A stretch of 64,000 nt of DNA, from the NCBI GenBank assembly GCA_016935315.1, contig JAFGRD010000028.1, positions 103,464 to 167,463 on the forward strand, written 5' to 3'. The DNA comes from Pirellulales bacterium. GTDB lineage: Bacteria; Planctomycetota; Planctomycetia; Pirellulales; Thermoguttaceae. A program made the translations under genes and the position numbers. Below the pieces are notes generated by a model. That model saw only the letters and a program-made list of their open reading frames with translations, ran no database searches and was not told the DNA's origin. Below are positions 27,617 to 37,395 of this stretch, piece by piece; positions within the stretch are counted from its first letter, which is position 1, and each line of letters starts with the position of its first letter.

Positions 27617-29020
27617 CTACTGGCCGAAGGCCAACCTGGCCAGCTCGCGCGACAACTCGTCGAGATGCCGCAGCTCGGCCCGACGTGCCGCCTCCGTGCC
27701 GGAAAACTCGGGGCCTGCCGCTCTCGATCGGGCCTCGTAGATCTTGGCGGCCAGCAGCGAGATGGCTGCCCGGGGCGACTCCAGGCGACCGGCCGCCGCA
27801 AGTTGCCGATCCGTGATCAGCTCGCGAAACGTTGCCAGATCGTTCTTGCGAATCACCAGGTTCTTGAGGCGGTCGACCAGCGGCCCCAGTTGCCGGGCGG
27901 TCCACTGTTGCGGCCGATCGAGTTCGGCTTCCAGTGCCCGAAACGCCAGGTTGGCCCCGGCAATGTGGGCGGCCAATTCACGGACGTTCACTTGCACGGC
28001 AGGCTCGGCCACTTGCGCGGCAGGCTCGGTCACTTGCACGGCAGGCTCGGTCACTTGCACGGCAGGCTCGGTCACTTGCACGGCAGGCTCGGTCACCGGT
28101 TCCTCCGGCGTTGCCTCGGGCGCCGGCGGCTGCGGCGGAAGAGGCTCAACGAGCGGGGCTTCGCCGCTGAGGAGCAAGACCGGTTCTCTGGAACCGCCCG
28201 CTGCGGGAGGATCCGCCGACCTGCTCCTCGTGGCGATCGGTTCGGCCGCGACCGGCTCAACCACGGCAAGGCTTCGGGGCGGCACGGCCGGCGGTGGCAG
28301 CAGCAACGGCGCTAAATCGGTCGCTTCTTCAACAGCGGGCTGTTCCGGCTCGACCTTTTGGCTGATCTCGACCTCTTGGCTGATACTGTCGAGCGGTGAA
28401 GGCCGGCTCACCGGCGGATCGGCTGCCTTGGCTGTCTCGAACTCGGGCTCCTCGGGCAAGGCCGCGATCGTCTCGGGCATGGAACTGCGGATTGCCGACT
28501 CCAGCCAGTCGATCAGGAGGTCCTGTTGTTCCAGCGGCCTGCCGGCTGCCTCCCACGACGCGAGCACGCGACTGCACGCCATGCGACGCCGGGTAAACGT
28601 GCCCCGCTGCGGCCGAAACGTCTGATACACCTGGGTCCGGAACCGCCGCGCCAATTGCTCGATAGCCGCCTTCTCTCGCCCGTCGATCGTCTTCAACAGC
28701 GTCTCCAGCTCGGATGGCGACGGCGTCCGGCCCCGGGAGACCTTTTGCAGCAGCGCGTCGTACCGGTTATCTTGATGGGTGGCCCCGTTCGGTTCCGGCG
28801 CCAGGCGATTAGCGTGATCCAAGCGATCCAGCATGCCGCGAAGCCACTGCTGCCGGGCCGCGAGATCCATGTGGTCGAATCGCTGCACGGCCGCCCCGAC
28901 GGCGGAGGGCACGTCGTCCGGCAATACTGCCGCCGAGAAGAGCGCACTCGCGATGGCCAGACACATCGTGCCCATGGTAGCCCGTGTTTTCCTGAGAATC
29001 GGAAACAGAAGAGACCGCAT
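27617..29020 (-). CDS. Exported proline/valine-repeat protein of unknown function
   Basis: The 467-residue protein has a hydrophobic export signal (about 16-32, MGTMCLAIASALFSAAVL), a helical N-terminal domain (to about 190) rich in Arg and Leu, a Pro/Glu/Val-rich linker (about 195-335) and a helical C-terminal domain. The linker holds five 7-residue repeats of the type VTEPAVQ, encoded by a 21-bp tandem array. It converges on the TPR membrane gene with a 14-bp gap and diverges from the VTT gene. A good promoter lies just upstream. No family is recognised; a cell-envelope spacer or periplasm-spanning role is only a guess. Confidence 0.72.
   Translation of the reverse strand: MRSLLFPILRKTRATMGTMCLAIASALFSAAVLPDDVPSAVGAAVQRFDHMDLAARQQWLRGMLDRLDHANRLAPEPNGATHQDNRYDALLQKVSRGRTPSPSELETLLKTIDGREKAAIEQLARRFRTQVYQTFRPQRGTFTRRRMACSRVLASWEAAGRPLEQQDLLIDWLESAIRSSMPETIAALPEEPEFETAKAADPPVSRPSPLDSISQEVEISQKVEPEQPAVEEATDLAPLLLPPPAVPPRSLAVVEPVAAEPIATRSRSADPPAAGGSREPVLLLSGEAPLVEPLPPQPPAPEATPEEPVTEPAVQVTEPAVQVTEPAVQVTEPAAQVAEPAVQVNVRELAAHIAGANLAFRALEAELDRPQQWTARQLGPLVDRLKNLVIRKNDLATFRELITDRQLAAAGRLESPRAAISLLAAKIYEARSRAAGPEFSGTEAARRAELRHLDELSRELARLAFGQ
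27991..28095 (-). repeat. 21-bp tandem repeat, five units, in coding sequence
   Basis: Five nearly identical 21-bp units (CTTGCACGGCAGGCTCGGTCA in + orientation, shown here at 21 bases minus none lost; the first 20 are CTTGCACGGCAGGCTCGGTC) encode the VTEPAVQ heptads. Copy number could vary without a frameshift. Confidence 0.9.
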
Positions 29021-29035
29021 ACCCCGGGTCCCTTC

Positions 29036-29064
29036 ATACTAAAACGCCCGGCAGGACAAGTCAA
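29036..29064 (-). promoter_or_regulatory. Sigma70-type promoter TTGACT-N17-TAGTAT
   Basis: It reads leftward into the proline-rich protein gene. The predicted start of transcription lies about nine bases before the ATG at 29020, giving a very short leader. Confidence 0.55.
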
Positions 29065-29067
29065 ACC

Positions 29068-29697
29068 ATGTACAAGCTGTTGCGGCCGATCGTGCTGACT
29101 GCCGTGGTTCTGGCGATTCCGATCGTGCCGTTTCTGCTGGTCGGGGAGACGCTCGAGGCGCAAGTGGACCGCTGGATCGATGCGGCGGCCTCGCCGTCGA
29201 CCATTGCGGCATGGACGATCGGCCTGCTGGCGACTGACGTGTTTCTGCCGGTGCCCTCCAGCGTGGTCAGTGCGTTTGCCGGCAACGTGCTGGGATTCTG
29301 GGCGGGCACGGCCGCTTGCTGGATCGGGATGTCGGCCGGGGCGGGGCTGGCATTTGGGTTGGCCCGCTGGCTGGGGCGGCCGGCGGCCTTGTGGCTGTGT
29401 AAGGCGAAGGACCTGGATCGGACCGACTCGCTGAGCCGCCGCTTCGGGCCGTTGGTGCTGGTTCTGGCCCGGCCCGTGCCCGTGCTGGCCGAAGCCAGCG
29501 TGCTCTTCCTAGGAACCACGGACCTTTCGTGGCGGCGGTTTCTGTTGCCGGTCGGACTGAGCAATTTGGGCATCGCGGCCGTGTATGCAGCGTTGGGGCA
29601 CGCGGTTGCGTTGCCGGTTGCCCTGGCCGCCGCCATTGCACTGCCGCTGCTGGCGGCGACAATGGCAAAGGTGTTTTGGCCGGCGTCAACTGAGTAG
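29068..29697 (+). CDS. VTT-domain (DedA/TVP38-like) membrane protein
   Basis: The 209-residue polytopic protein carries the SNARE-associated VTT domain seen in DedA and TVP38/TMEM64 proteins: re-entrant motif [20 protein letters not shown] followed by [20 protein letters not shown], then [25 protein letters not shown]. Such proteins translocate lipids or couple to ion gradients. Length and topology fit the family. AGGAC upstream gives a weak ribosome site. The gene is divergent from 27617 and 101 bp ahead of the dehydratase gene; no functional link to neighbours is apparent. Confidence 0.85.
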   Translation: MYKLLRPIVLTAVVLAIPIVPFLLVGETLEAQVDRWIDAAASPSTIAAWTIGLLATDVFLPVPSSVVSAFAGNVLGFWAGTAACWIGMSAGAGLAFGLARWLGRPAALWLCKAKDLDRTDSLSRRFGPLVLVLARPVPVLAEASVLFLGTTDLSWRRFLLPVGLSNLGIAAVYAALGHAVALPVALAAAIALPLLAATMAKVFWPASTE

Positions 29698-29798
29698 TTG
29701 CCCGGCCGTACACGGCAGAGAGTGAGAATTCCGCTCACGCGCCACATGATCTTGGACAAACAACAGCGAGCCGCCGGGTTTGCCCCGGCGGGAATCCC

Positions 29799-31781
29799 AT
29801 GATGCCATCCCATGACCCCCGCGATCTTCTGGACTCCGGCGATTCGTCGCTGTACCACGTCACCACGCACGGCCCCGGCCCGGCTGGCGAGTTGCCGCTG
29901 ACCGCCGAGATGCTCCGCGGCCGGCCCAGTGGTGACGCATTCGGAATGACCGAGGACGCCGGCATGGGCTGGAAGCCGCAGCACCTGGCCGGGCCGCAGT
30001 ACTTGATGCTGAGCAACCTGGGCGGCTTGCGGGCCGACGACGGCTCGCCGGTGGCCTTGGGATATCATACCGGGCACTTCGAGTTGGGGCTGGCCATGGC
30101 GGCCGCGGCCGGAGAGTTTCGGCTGGCCGGCGGCGTTCCCTACGCGGGTCACTGCACCGACCCGTGCGACGGCCGCACGCAGGGCACGCCCGGCATGTTC
30201 GACAGCCTCGCCTACCGCAACGACGCGGCGTCGGTCTTCCGCCGGCTGGCCCGGTCGTTGCCCAACGCCCGGGGCGTGCTGGGCGTGGCCACTTGCGATA
30301 AGGGCCTGCCGGCGATGATGATGGCCCTGGCAAGCTTCCATGATCTGCCGTGCGTGCTGGTGCCCGGCGGCGTGACGTTGCCGCCGACCGAGGGCGAAGA
30401 CACCGGCAAGATCCAGTCGATCGGCGCCCGATTCGCCCGCGGCGAGCTGAGCCTGGAGGACGCCCGGGTGCTGGGATGCCGCGTGTGTGCCTCGCAGGGC
30501 GGAGGATGTCACTTTCTGGGCACGGCCGCCACGTCGCAAGTGGTTGCCGAGGCACTCGGCATGGCGTTGCCTCATTCCGCGCTGGCCCCTTCGGGACAAC
30601 CGATCTGGCTCGACGTCGCCCAGCGGAGCGCCAAGACGCTGATGGCGATGGACAATCGCGGAACCACCATGGCCGGGATCCTCTCCGACGCGTCGGTTCG
30701 CAACGCGATGGCCGTGTTCGCGGCCTTCGGCGGCTCGACCAACCTGCTGTTGCACTTGCCGGCGGTGGCCCACGCGGCCGGGCTGAAACGCCCCGGCGTG
30801 GACGATTGGACGGAGGTCAACCGCCGGGTGCCGCGGCTGGTCGATGTTCTGCCCAACGGCCCGCGCAACCATCCGACGATCCGCGTCTACCTGGCCGGCG
30901 GCGTGCCCGAGGTGATGCTGCGACTGCGGCAGCTCGACCTGCTGGAGCTGGACGCGATGACCGTCACCGGCCTGAGTTGGGGCGAGGTGCTCGGATGGTG
31001 GGAGCGCTCGCCGCGGCGCCAGGCCCTGCGCAAGCGGCTGCGCGACGGCGACGGCGTGGAGCCGGACGACGTGATCATGACGCCCGAGCAGGCCGGCCAA
31101 CTCGGCGTCACCAGCACGCTCTGTTTTCCGCGCGGCAACCTGGCGCCGGAAGGCTCGGCGATCAAAAGCACGGCGCTCGACCCTCGGGTGATCGATCCCG
31201 ACGGCGTCTATCGCAAGACGGGTTCCGCCCGGGTGTTCGTCCGCGAAACCGACGCCATCGCGGCGATCAAGGGGCAGAGCGATCGGCCGGTGCAGCCCGG
31301 CGACGTGGTGGTGCTCATCGGCCGCGGCCCGCTGGGCTCGGGCATGGAAGAGATCTACCAGATCACGGCGGCGCTGAGATACCTTTCCTGGGGACACGAA
31401 GTGGCCGTGGTGACCGACGCCCGGTTCTCCGGCGTCAGCACCGGCGCGTGCATCGGCCTGGTCGGTCCCGAGGCCCTGGCCGGCGGCCCGTTGGGCAAGG
31501 TCCGCGACGGCGATCGCATCCGCATCCTGATCGACCGCAACCGGCTGGAGGGCCGGGTGGATCTGGTCGGCGACAACGAGGGCGATTTCGGCTGCGACGC
31601 CGGCGGCCGGACGCTGGCCGAGCGTCGCCCGCATCCCGACCTCTCGCCCGATCCAAAGCTGCCTCCCGAAACCCGGCTGTGGGCCGCCCTGCAGCAAGTC
31701 GCCGGCGGCACATGGGGCGGCTGCGTGTACGATGTGGAGCGGATCTTGAAGCGGTTGGAGAGGAACACGAGTCCTTATTGA
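29799..31781 (+). CDS. YjhG/YagF-type sugar-acid dehydratase (IlvD/Edd superfamily)
   Basis: The 660-residue protein belongs to the IlvD/Edd family of Fe-S dehydratases. [19 protein letters not shown] and overall length point to the YjhG/YagF branch, whose members dehydrate D-xylonate and similar aldonic acids to 2-keto-3-deoxy acids. The cluster cysteines are Cys123 (DPCDGRTQG), Cys166 (ATCDKGLPA) and Cys237 (GGGCHFLG). It is a cytosolic enzyme in non-phosphorylated pentose or sugar-acid breakdown. The last codons, TAT TGA, come from repeat copy D; without the repeat the gene would end in TAG directly after Pro. Substrate choice among aldonates is not readable from sequence. Confidence 0.9.
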   Translation: MMPSHDPRDLLDSGDSSLYHVTTHGPGPAGELPLTAEMLRGRPSGDAFGMTEDAGMGWKPQHLAGPQYLMLSNLGGLRADDGSPVALGYHTGHFELGLAMAAAAGEFRLAGGVPYAGHCTDPCDGRTQGTPGMFDSLAYRNDAASVFRRLARSLPNARGVLGVATCDKGLPAMMMALASFHDLPCVLVPGGVTLPPTEGEDTGKIQSIGARFARGELSLEDARVLGCRVCASQGGGCHFLGTAATSQVVAEALGMALPHSALAPSGQPIWLDVAQRSAKTLMAMDNRGTTMAGILSDASVRNAMAVFAAFGGSTNLLLHLPAVAHAAGLKRPGVDDWTEVNRRVPRLVDVLPNGPRNHPTIRVYLAGGVPEVMLRLRQLDLLELDAMTVTGLSWGEVLGWWERSPRRQALRKRLRDGDGVEPDDVIMTPEQAGQLGVTSTLCFPRGNLAPEGSAIKSTALDPRVIDPDGVYRKTGSARVFVRETDAIAAIKGQSDRPVQPGDVVVLIGRGPLGSGMEEIYQITAALRYLSWGHEVAVVTDARFSGVSTGACIGLVGPEALAGGPLGKVRDGDRIRILIDRNRLEGRVDLVGDNEGDFGCDAGGRTLAERRPHPDLSPDPKLPPETRLWAALQQVAGGTWGGCVYDVERILKRLERNTSPY

Positions 31782-31878
31782 TGTTTGCGTTGCGAATGAT
31801 CCGGGCCGACCAACGGGAGGCCGGACAAGTCGGGCTCCCGTTGGTCGCCCTCGCGCATTGAGTGTGCAAGCGTCAATA
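31776..31878 (+). repeat. 103-bp palindromic MITE-like repeat, copy D, inside two overlapping stop codons
   Basis: Ends are intact (TATTGATGTTTGC, GCAAGCGTCAATA), with arms GACCAACGGGAG and CTCCCGTTGGTC. The left TATTGA supplies Tyr-stop to the dehydratase gene. The right TCAATA supplies Tyr-stop to the convergent gene. Removing the repeat and one TA gives CCTTAGAGG, which reads TAG forward and TAA in reverse. Confidence 0.95.
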
Positions 31879-32478
31879 GAGGGTGGGCTTGCCGGGTCTT
31901 GCCGCGATCGGTCGGACCATCTCGACACTCAATTCGAAACAGTCGCCGGGCACATCCCCGTTGCCGACCCCGGTGGGGACGACGGTTTTCTCGCCCAGTG
32001 TGATGGCCTCGATAACGTGCACGCCAACATTGACCACGCGCACACTGCTGTTCTTGCCGTTTGAGCGAATCCAACTCGCCTGCAGGTTCGCGTCCAAGAA
32101 GGTCTGGCCGCGTTCGGTACGGTAGACGTGGATCTCGCACGTCACGCCCTCGAACGGTCCCTTGGCCAATTCGGAACCGTTTGGGGGCGGGACTTCCCGG
32201 CCGATACGAACAACGGCCAGCCGACCGTCCGACACTACCAGCGTTGGAGAGGCTAGAACCCTCGACGGACTGTCCGGGGCCGTCTGGACAAGCCTGCAGT
32301 CGATACGGTACTGCCTGGCCGTGATGGGGGTCTTCAATCCTGGCGAGACTGGCTTGCTGGCAACCGTAACAGTCCCCGGCTCGGTCCGGCTGCCGTGCTC
32401 GGCGGCGGTTGCCCGGCCCGCGAGCGAGATCCCTGCCGCCGAGATGACCGTGGCAAGGAGGAGCGATGTGTGCCTCAT
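31873..32478 (-). CDS. Small exported protein of unknown function
   Basis: The 201-residue protein starts at ATG 32478 with AGGAGA upstream and an obvious signal peptide (MRHTSLLLATVISAAGISLAGRATA). The mature part is mixed beta-rich text (YRIDCRLVQTAPDSPSRVLASPTLVVSDGRLAVVRIG) reminiscent of small periplasmic domains that planctomycetes encode in numbers, but no family is assigned. It converges on the dehydratase gene, and its last codon and stop are supplied by repeat copy D. A good promoter lies about 66 bp upstream of the start. Confidence 0.8.
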   Translation of the reverse strand: MRHTSLLLATVISAAGISLAGRATAAEHGSRTEPGTVTVASKPVSPGLKTPITARQYRIDCRLVQTAPDSPSRVLASPTLVVSDGRLAVVRIGREVPPPNGSELAKGPFEGVTCEIHVYRTERGQTFLDANLQASWIRSNGKNSSVRVVNVGVHVIEAITLGEKTVVPTGVGNGDVPGDCFELSVEMVRPIAARPGKPTLY

Positions 32479-32543
32479 GGGTTCTCTCCTGTAGTCGTTG
32501 GGCGCAACCGTTGCTCGGCCAAAGACGTGATGAGCGGGCCGGG

Positions 32544-32572
32544 ATCATACAGGAACGCCGCGAGGCAGGCAA
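32544..32572 (-). promoter_or_regulatory. Sigma70-type promoter TTGCCT-N17-TATGAT
   Basis: It reads leftward into the small exported protein gene, with optimal 17-base spacing and a predicted leader of about 60 bases. Confidence 0.55.
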
Positions 32573-32707
32573 TCTCGCTTCTCGCCGGCGAATTCGCCTG
32601 CCCTCCGCAGTCTTCGATTCGCACGACCTCCCCTGGCGTTTCGGCTGTTTCGCGAAACCTCGTGTTTTCCAGTGTTTCCACACCTGTCTGAATCCTATCC
32701 CCAGGCC

Positions 32708-32713
32708 TATAAT
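32708..32713 (+). promoter_or_regulatory. Consensus -10 box TATAAT upstream of uvrC
   Basis: A perfect TATAAT lies about 150 bp upstream of uvrC, directly before repeat copy E. No matching -35 box is seen at normal spacing, so use as a promoter is uncertain. If it is used, the repeat would be transcribed into the uvrC leader. Confidence 0.35.
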
Positions 32714-32718
32714 TGATT

Positions 32719-32822
32719 TATTGATGCTTGCACACTCAATGCGCGAGGGCGACCCACGGGAGCCCGGCATTTTTGGGCCTCCCGTTGGTCGGCCCGGATC
32801 ATTCACAATGCAAACATCAATA
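32719..32822 (-). repeat. 104-bp palindromic MITE-like repeat, copy E
   Basis: Ends TATTGATGCTTGCA and TGCAAACATCAATA are intact. One arm has a single change (GACCCACGGGAG). The loop differs from other copies (GGCATTTTTGGGCC). It lies between the divergent small exported protein gene and uvrC. Confidence 0.92.
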
Positions 32823-32860
32823 GTATCATCCGGCCCCCTTCGCCCGGCGGCTGAAGATCC

Positions 32861-34204
32861 ATGCCCGACTGCGACTTGCCCGATTCCAACCTGCCCAACG
32901 ACAACTCGGCCGCCGCCGAAAAGGCCCGCTCCTTTCCCCAAACGCCGGGCGTCTACCTGATGAAGGACGCCGCCGGCCGCGTGATCTACGTGGGCAAGGC
33001 CAAGAACCTCCGCAGCCGGGCCGGGAGCTACTTTCTCAAGGCGGCCGCCGAAGAACCCCGCACCGCCAGGCTCGTCCGGGAAATCCGCGACATCGACTAC
33101 CTCGACGCCGAAAGCGAGATCGACGCCTTGCTGGTCGAGGCCCGGCTGATCAAGGACATCCTGCCCAAGTACAACCAGGAGCTGCGCGACGACAAGAGCT
33201 TTCCCTACCTGGAGATCTGCACGCGAGAGGAGTTTCCCCGCGTCCGCTTCACCCGGGAGCCGCAGGGAAAGGGAACGAAGCTCTACGGGCCGTTCGCCAA
33301 TCCGCGGGGTCTGCGCGGGGCGATCCAGGTGCTGCAGAAGATCTTCAGGTTCCGTACCTGCTCGTTGGACATCAGCCAGGACGACCAGCGCTGGCGATGG
33401 TTCCGCCCGTGCCTGTTGGCGTCCATCCACCAATGCTCCGCCCCCTGCAACCTGCGGATCAGCCGGGAGGAGTACCGCAAGGACATCCGGCGGTTGCAGC
33501 AATTCCTCGAAGGGAAGAAGAAGCCCCTGCTGAAGGATATGCACCGCGAGATGGACGCGGCGGCCCGGCAGCGCCGCTTCGAGGACGCTGCCCGGCTCCG
33601 CGACGAGATCCAGGCACTGGAGTCGCTGGACCAGCGCGGCGAGTTGGATACGCACGTGCAGCCGGAAGTCTTTCCGATCGATCCGAAAAAGGGACTCGCC
33701 GGGCTGCAGAAGATACTCCGGCTGCCGAAACAGCCGCGGACCATCGACGGCATCGACATCGCCCATACCGGCGGCACGGAAACCGTGGCCTCAGTGGTCC
33801 AGTTCATCGACGGCCTGCCGTTCAAGCCCGGTTATCGCCGGTTGAAGATCCGCACGGTCGAGGGTGCCGACGATACGGCCAGCATCCGCGAAGCGGTCGC
33901 CCGGCGGTTCACGCACGTCAAACAGGAAGGTGAGATCTTCCCGGACATCCTCCTAATCGACGGCGGCAAGGGCCAACTCGGCGCGGCGCTGTCGGCGTTG
34001 GCCGCCGCCGAGATCAGCCCGCCGATGGTGATCGCGCTGGCGAAGCGCGAGGAGTTGCTCTTCGTGATGGGGGCCGACGGGCCGCTGCGGATCAGCCGAC
34101 GCTGCTACGCGTTGCGTCTGTTGCAGTATGTCCGCGACGAGGCGCACCGCTTCGCCCAGCACTATCACCACATCCTGCGGCGGAAATCGACGTTGGGCGA
34201 GTAG
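32861..34204 (+). CDS. uvrC: UvrC-like excinuclease subunit lacking the C-terminal HhH region
   Basis: UvrC makes both incisions in bacterial nucleotide excision repair. This 447-residue protein has the GIY-YIG nuclease (about 25-105: PGVYLMKD, VIYVGKAKNLRSR), a UVR motif (about 215-250) and the UvrC RNase H-like region (about 265-425). Acidic and His residues are in IDGIDIAH, LLIDGGKGQLG and RDEAHRFAQ. Typical UvrC is about 600 residues and ends in two helix-hairpin-helix motifs; here translation stops directly after the RNase H region, and no HhH coding remains downstream in any frame that I can see. It may be a natural short form of this lineage. No strong ribosome site is visible. Confidence 0.88.
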   Translation: MPDCDLPDSNLPNDNSAAAEKARSFPQTPGVYLMKDAAGRVIYVGKAKNLRSRAGSYFLKAAAEEPRTARLVREIRDIDYLDAESEIDALLVEARLIKDILPKYNQELRDDKSFPYLEICTREEFPRVRFTREPQGKGTKLYGPFANPRGLRGAIQVLQKIFRFRTCSLDISQDDQRWRWFRPCLLASIHQCSAPCNLRISREEYRKDIRRLQQFLEGKKKPLLKDMHREMDAAARQRRFEDAARLRDEIQALESLDQRGELDTHVQPEVFPIDPKKGLAGLQKILRLPKQPRTIDGIDIAHTGGTETVASVVQFIDGLPFKPGYRRLKIRTVEGADDTASIREAVARRFTHVKQEGEIFPDILLIDGGKGQLGAALSALAAAEISPPMVIALAKREELLFVMGADGPLRISRRCYALRLLQYVRDEAHRFAQHYHHILRRKSTLGE

Positions 34205-34309
34205 GCGGCGGCGGGGCATGCCGCGAAGCCCAACAGGCGCCGGGCGCCCGATCGCACCCCGTCCATGGGGGGCTTGCCGATTTTTTGGCAAATCTGCCGG
34301 CCAAGACGC

Positions 34310-34337
34310 TTGCCATATCGGGGAAAACCGGTAGACT
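34310..34337 (+). promoter_or_regulatory. Possible distal promoter of mraZ, TTGCCA-N16-TAGACT
   Basis: It lies about 150 bp upstream of the mraZ start. Both hexamers are close to consensus. A TGGG-ATATCTG-CCCA inverted element follows at about 34348-34362. Confidence 0.4.
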
Positions 34338-34385
34338 CAGAGTTCCGTGGGATATCTGCCCATATCACGGCATATATCCAGGTAC

Positions 34386-34414
34386 TTGTAGGAAACGTAC
34401 CCACTCGCTAGATT
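34386..34414 (+). promoter_or_regulatory. Possible proximal promoter of mraZ, TTGTAG-N17-TAGATT
   Basis: Optimal spacing and a location about 70 bp upstream of the mraZ ATG support this site. It could act with or instead of the distal site. Confidence 0.45.
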
Positions 34415-34482
34415 GGAGCTTAGCGCGATGGCCCCGAACGGATTCCCAAGCCACGACGCCTTCACCGTTCGGTGGGACACGC

Positions 34483-35004
34483 ATGCCCAGCCATCACGAT
34501 ATCCGACCCGAAATCATCCTTGGGGAATTCCGCTGCCGGCTGGACAACCGGTATCGGGTGCCGATCCCGCCCGATTTCGACCGATGGCTGACCGGCAACT
34601 CGCCCGAATTGGTCTTGGCCAAGGAGCGGCCTGGATGCCTGAGCCTGTGGAACCGAGCGTTTTGGGAGGCCAAGGTCAACGCCAAGATCCGACTGGTTCA
34701 ACAGAAGGTGCAGCAGGGCTTCCAGGACGAGCGGATTGGCCAGGTGCAACTGTTCGGGCGGCTGCTGTCGAGCCGGCACCAGGACGCGAAACTGGACAAG
34801 CAGCGGCGTTTGACCGTCCCGAAGAGCTTCCGCGACTTCCTGGGCGTGAAGCCGCGGACCGGCGATGCGGAAGACCCGGAGCAAAGCAACGTGATGGTGG
34901 TCGGGGCGGCAGTCTGCGTGGAGGTCTGGAATCCGGCCGCCTGGCTGGAGCACCTCCGGCAGCGGATGCCCAAATTCCGTCGCCTGATCGATCGCCTGTT
35001 TTGA
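34483..35004 (+). CDS. mraZ: MraZ-like AbrB-fold DNA-binding protein
   Basis: MraZ is a ring-forming regulator with two swapped-hairpin AbrB domains that normally binds its own promoter at the head of the division/cell-wall cluster. The 173-residue protein shows both halves: EFRCRLDNRYRVPIPPDF and later DAKLDKQRRLTVPKSFRDFLG. Start ATG 34483 follows GGTGGGAC. No rsmH (mraW) or fts gene follows; the next gene converges. The orphan position fits planctomycetes, which lack much of the classical division cluster. Regulatory targets cannot be inferred beyond a possible site at its own promoter. Confidence 0.85.
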   Translation: MPSHHDIRPEIILGEFRCRLDNRYRVPIPPDFDRWLTGNSPELVLAKERPGCLSLWNRAFWEAKVNAKIRLVQQKVQQGFQDERIGQVQLFGRLLSSRHQDAKLDKQRRLTVPKSFRDFLGVKPRTGDAEDPEQSNVMVVGAAVCVEVWNPAAWLEHLRQRMPKFRRLIDRLF

Positions 35005-35195
35005 GATTAGCCCGTTCGTGGCCGCCGGCCACGTCGTCAATCGAGCCAAGCCATGTCCGGCCCGGTGGAATCCCCGTATATCCCCGGCAGTGTCACCCGG
35101 AGGAATGCAAGTCACCAGGGATGGGATCACCGGGCGCAGGAGGCGCCCCTCCCCTTGTCCCCGGGCCGGACGTGGATGGTTTGGCAGCAGCGAAC

Positions 35196-35215
35196 GACCG
35201 GCGCAGTCGCCGGTC
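35196..35215. terminator. Hairpin between convergent mraZ and prmC
   Basis: GACCGGCG and CGCCGGTC form a perfect 8-bp stem with a CAGT loop. There is no T-tract on either side, so it may be a bidirectional weak terminator or a simple palindrome. Confidence 0.35.
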
Positions 35216-35286
35216 GGTAGGCCTTGCAGAGCGCCTGTGGCGCGTCGCGCTCCGTCAGAATGCCCCGCTTGCTCTTGCGTGAGCTG

Positions 35287-36165
35287 CTACCTTCTGCTTG
35301 CCTGGAGCACTCGCGGCAGCCGGGCGAGGTCCTTGATGGTGGGGCCGGGCAAGAGCCGCTCTTCGGCTTCCAGTAGCGACCGGGCGGCCTCGTGAATCGC
35401 GGGGCCGATCTCGATCAGCAGATGTCCCCCGGACAGCAGCCTCTCGACGGCCTGGGGTATCAGTGCCTCGATCACTTCCGTGCCCCGTTGGCCGGCAACC
35501 AACGCTGTCCGCGGCTCGAAGCCGCTGACCTCGGCAGCCATGGTCTCCAGTTCGCGGGTGCTGACGTAGGGCGGGTTGCTGACGACGAAATCGAAACGCC
35601 GGTCGACGTCGACGGCGGCAAACAGGTCGCTCTGGACAAACTCGATCCGCTCGGCGACGCCATGGTCGGCGGCGTTGGCCCGGGCGATCTCCAGGGCCGC
35701 CGGGCTGACGTCGATCGCCGTCACGCGGCAGGCCGCCAGGTGTTTCGCGGCACAGACGGCGATGATGCCGCTGCCGGTGCCCACGTCAGCCAGTGCGATC
35801 GGTCTCCCGGCGGGCCGCTGCTTGGCCAGATCCAACAGGGCAACGACAAGCAATTCGGTTTCGGGACGGGGAATCAGCACGTCGGGGCCGACGCGGAACT
35901 CCAGCGAATAGAACTCGCGGCGGCCGACCAGGTAGGCGACCGGCGTCCCCTCGGCCCGCCGCCGGACGAGCTGGCGAAACGCCGCGAGGGCCTCCTCCTT
36001 CGGCTCCTCGCCGTAACGCACGTAGAGATCGATGCGGGGACATCCGAGCGCCTCGGCCAGCAGCACCTCGGCGTCCAGCCGGGCGCTGTCCGCGCCGTGC
36101 TCCGTCAGGTACCCGGCCGTCCACTTCAGCAAGCGGCCGACGGTCCATGGTTCGCTTTGCGACAT
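35287..36165 (-). CDS. prmC: Release factor glutamine methyltransferase
   Basis: PrmC methylates the GGQ glutamine of peptide-chain release factors using S-adenosylmethionine. The 292-residue protein has the helical N-terminal release-factor-binding domain, IPRPETELLV, the SAM motif DVGTGSGIIAVCAA and the catalytic NPPY motif (VVSNPPYVS). It lies 67 bp downstream of prfA in the same direction, the classical prfA-prmC pairing of enzyme and substrate. Confidence 0.95.
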   Translation of the reverse strand: MSQSEPWTVGRLLKWTAGYLTEHGADSARLDAEVLLAEALGCPRIDLYVRYGEEPKEEALAAFRQLVRRRAEGTPVAYLVGRREFYSLEFRVGPDVLIPRPETELLVVALLDLAKQRPAGRPIALADVGTGSGIIAVCAAKHLAACRVTAIDVSPAALEIARANAADHGVAERIEFVQSDLFAAVDVDRRFDFVVSNPPYVSTRELETMAAEVSGFEPRTALVAGQRGTEVIEALIPQAVERLLSGGHLLIEIGPAIHEAARSLLEAEERLLPGPTIKDLARLPRVLQASRR

Positions 36166-36232
36166 GGGGATGTCAGCTTGGGGGAGAGGACCTCGCGTTA
36201 CGAAACGTATCGGGGGACGCGGGGCACCCCGC

Positions 36233-37306
<1,074 letters not shown>

Positions 37307-37395
37307 GACAGTCTACAGACACCCTGCTGACAGACGCCCCCCGTCGCTGAGTCCGCGACACGACGGATGCGTCCCTGGGGAGAGTCCTCGACCGG

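Noticed and set aside
29061..31928. Very long open frame (955 codons) antisense to the dehydratase gene
   Set aside because: It is the complementary shadow of a GC-rich gene; its product is Arg/Gly/His-rich with no recognisable motifs and it crosses repeat D.
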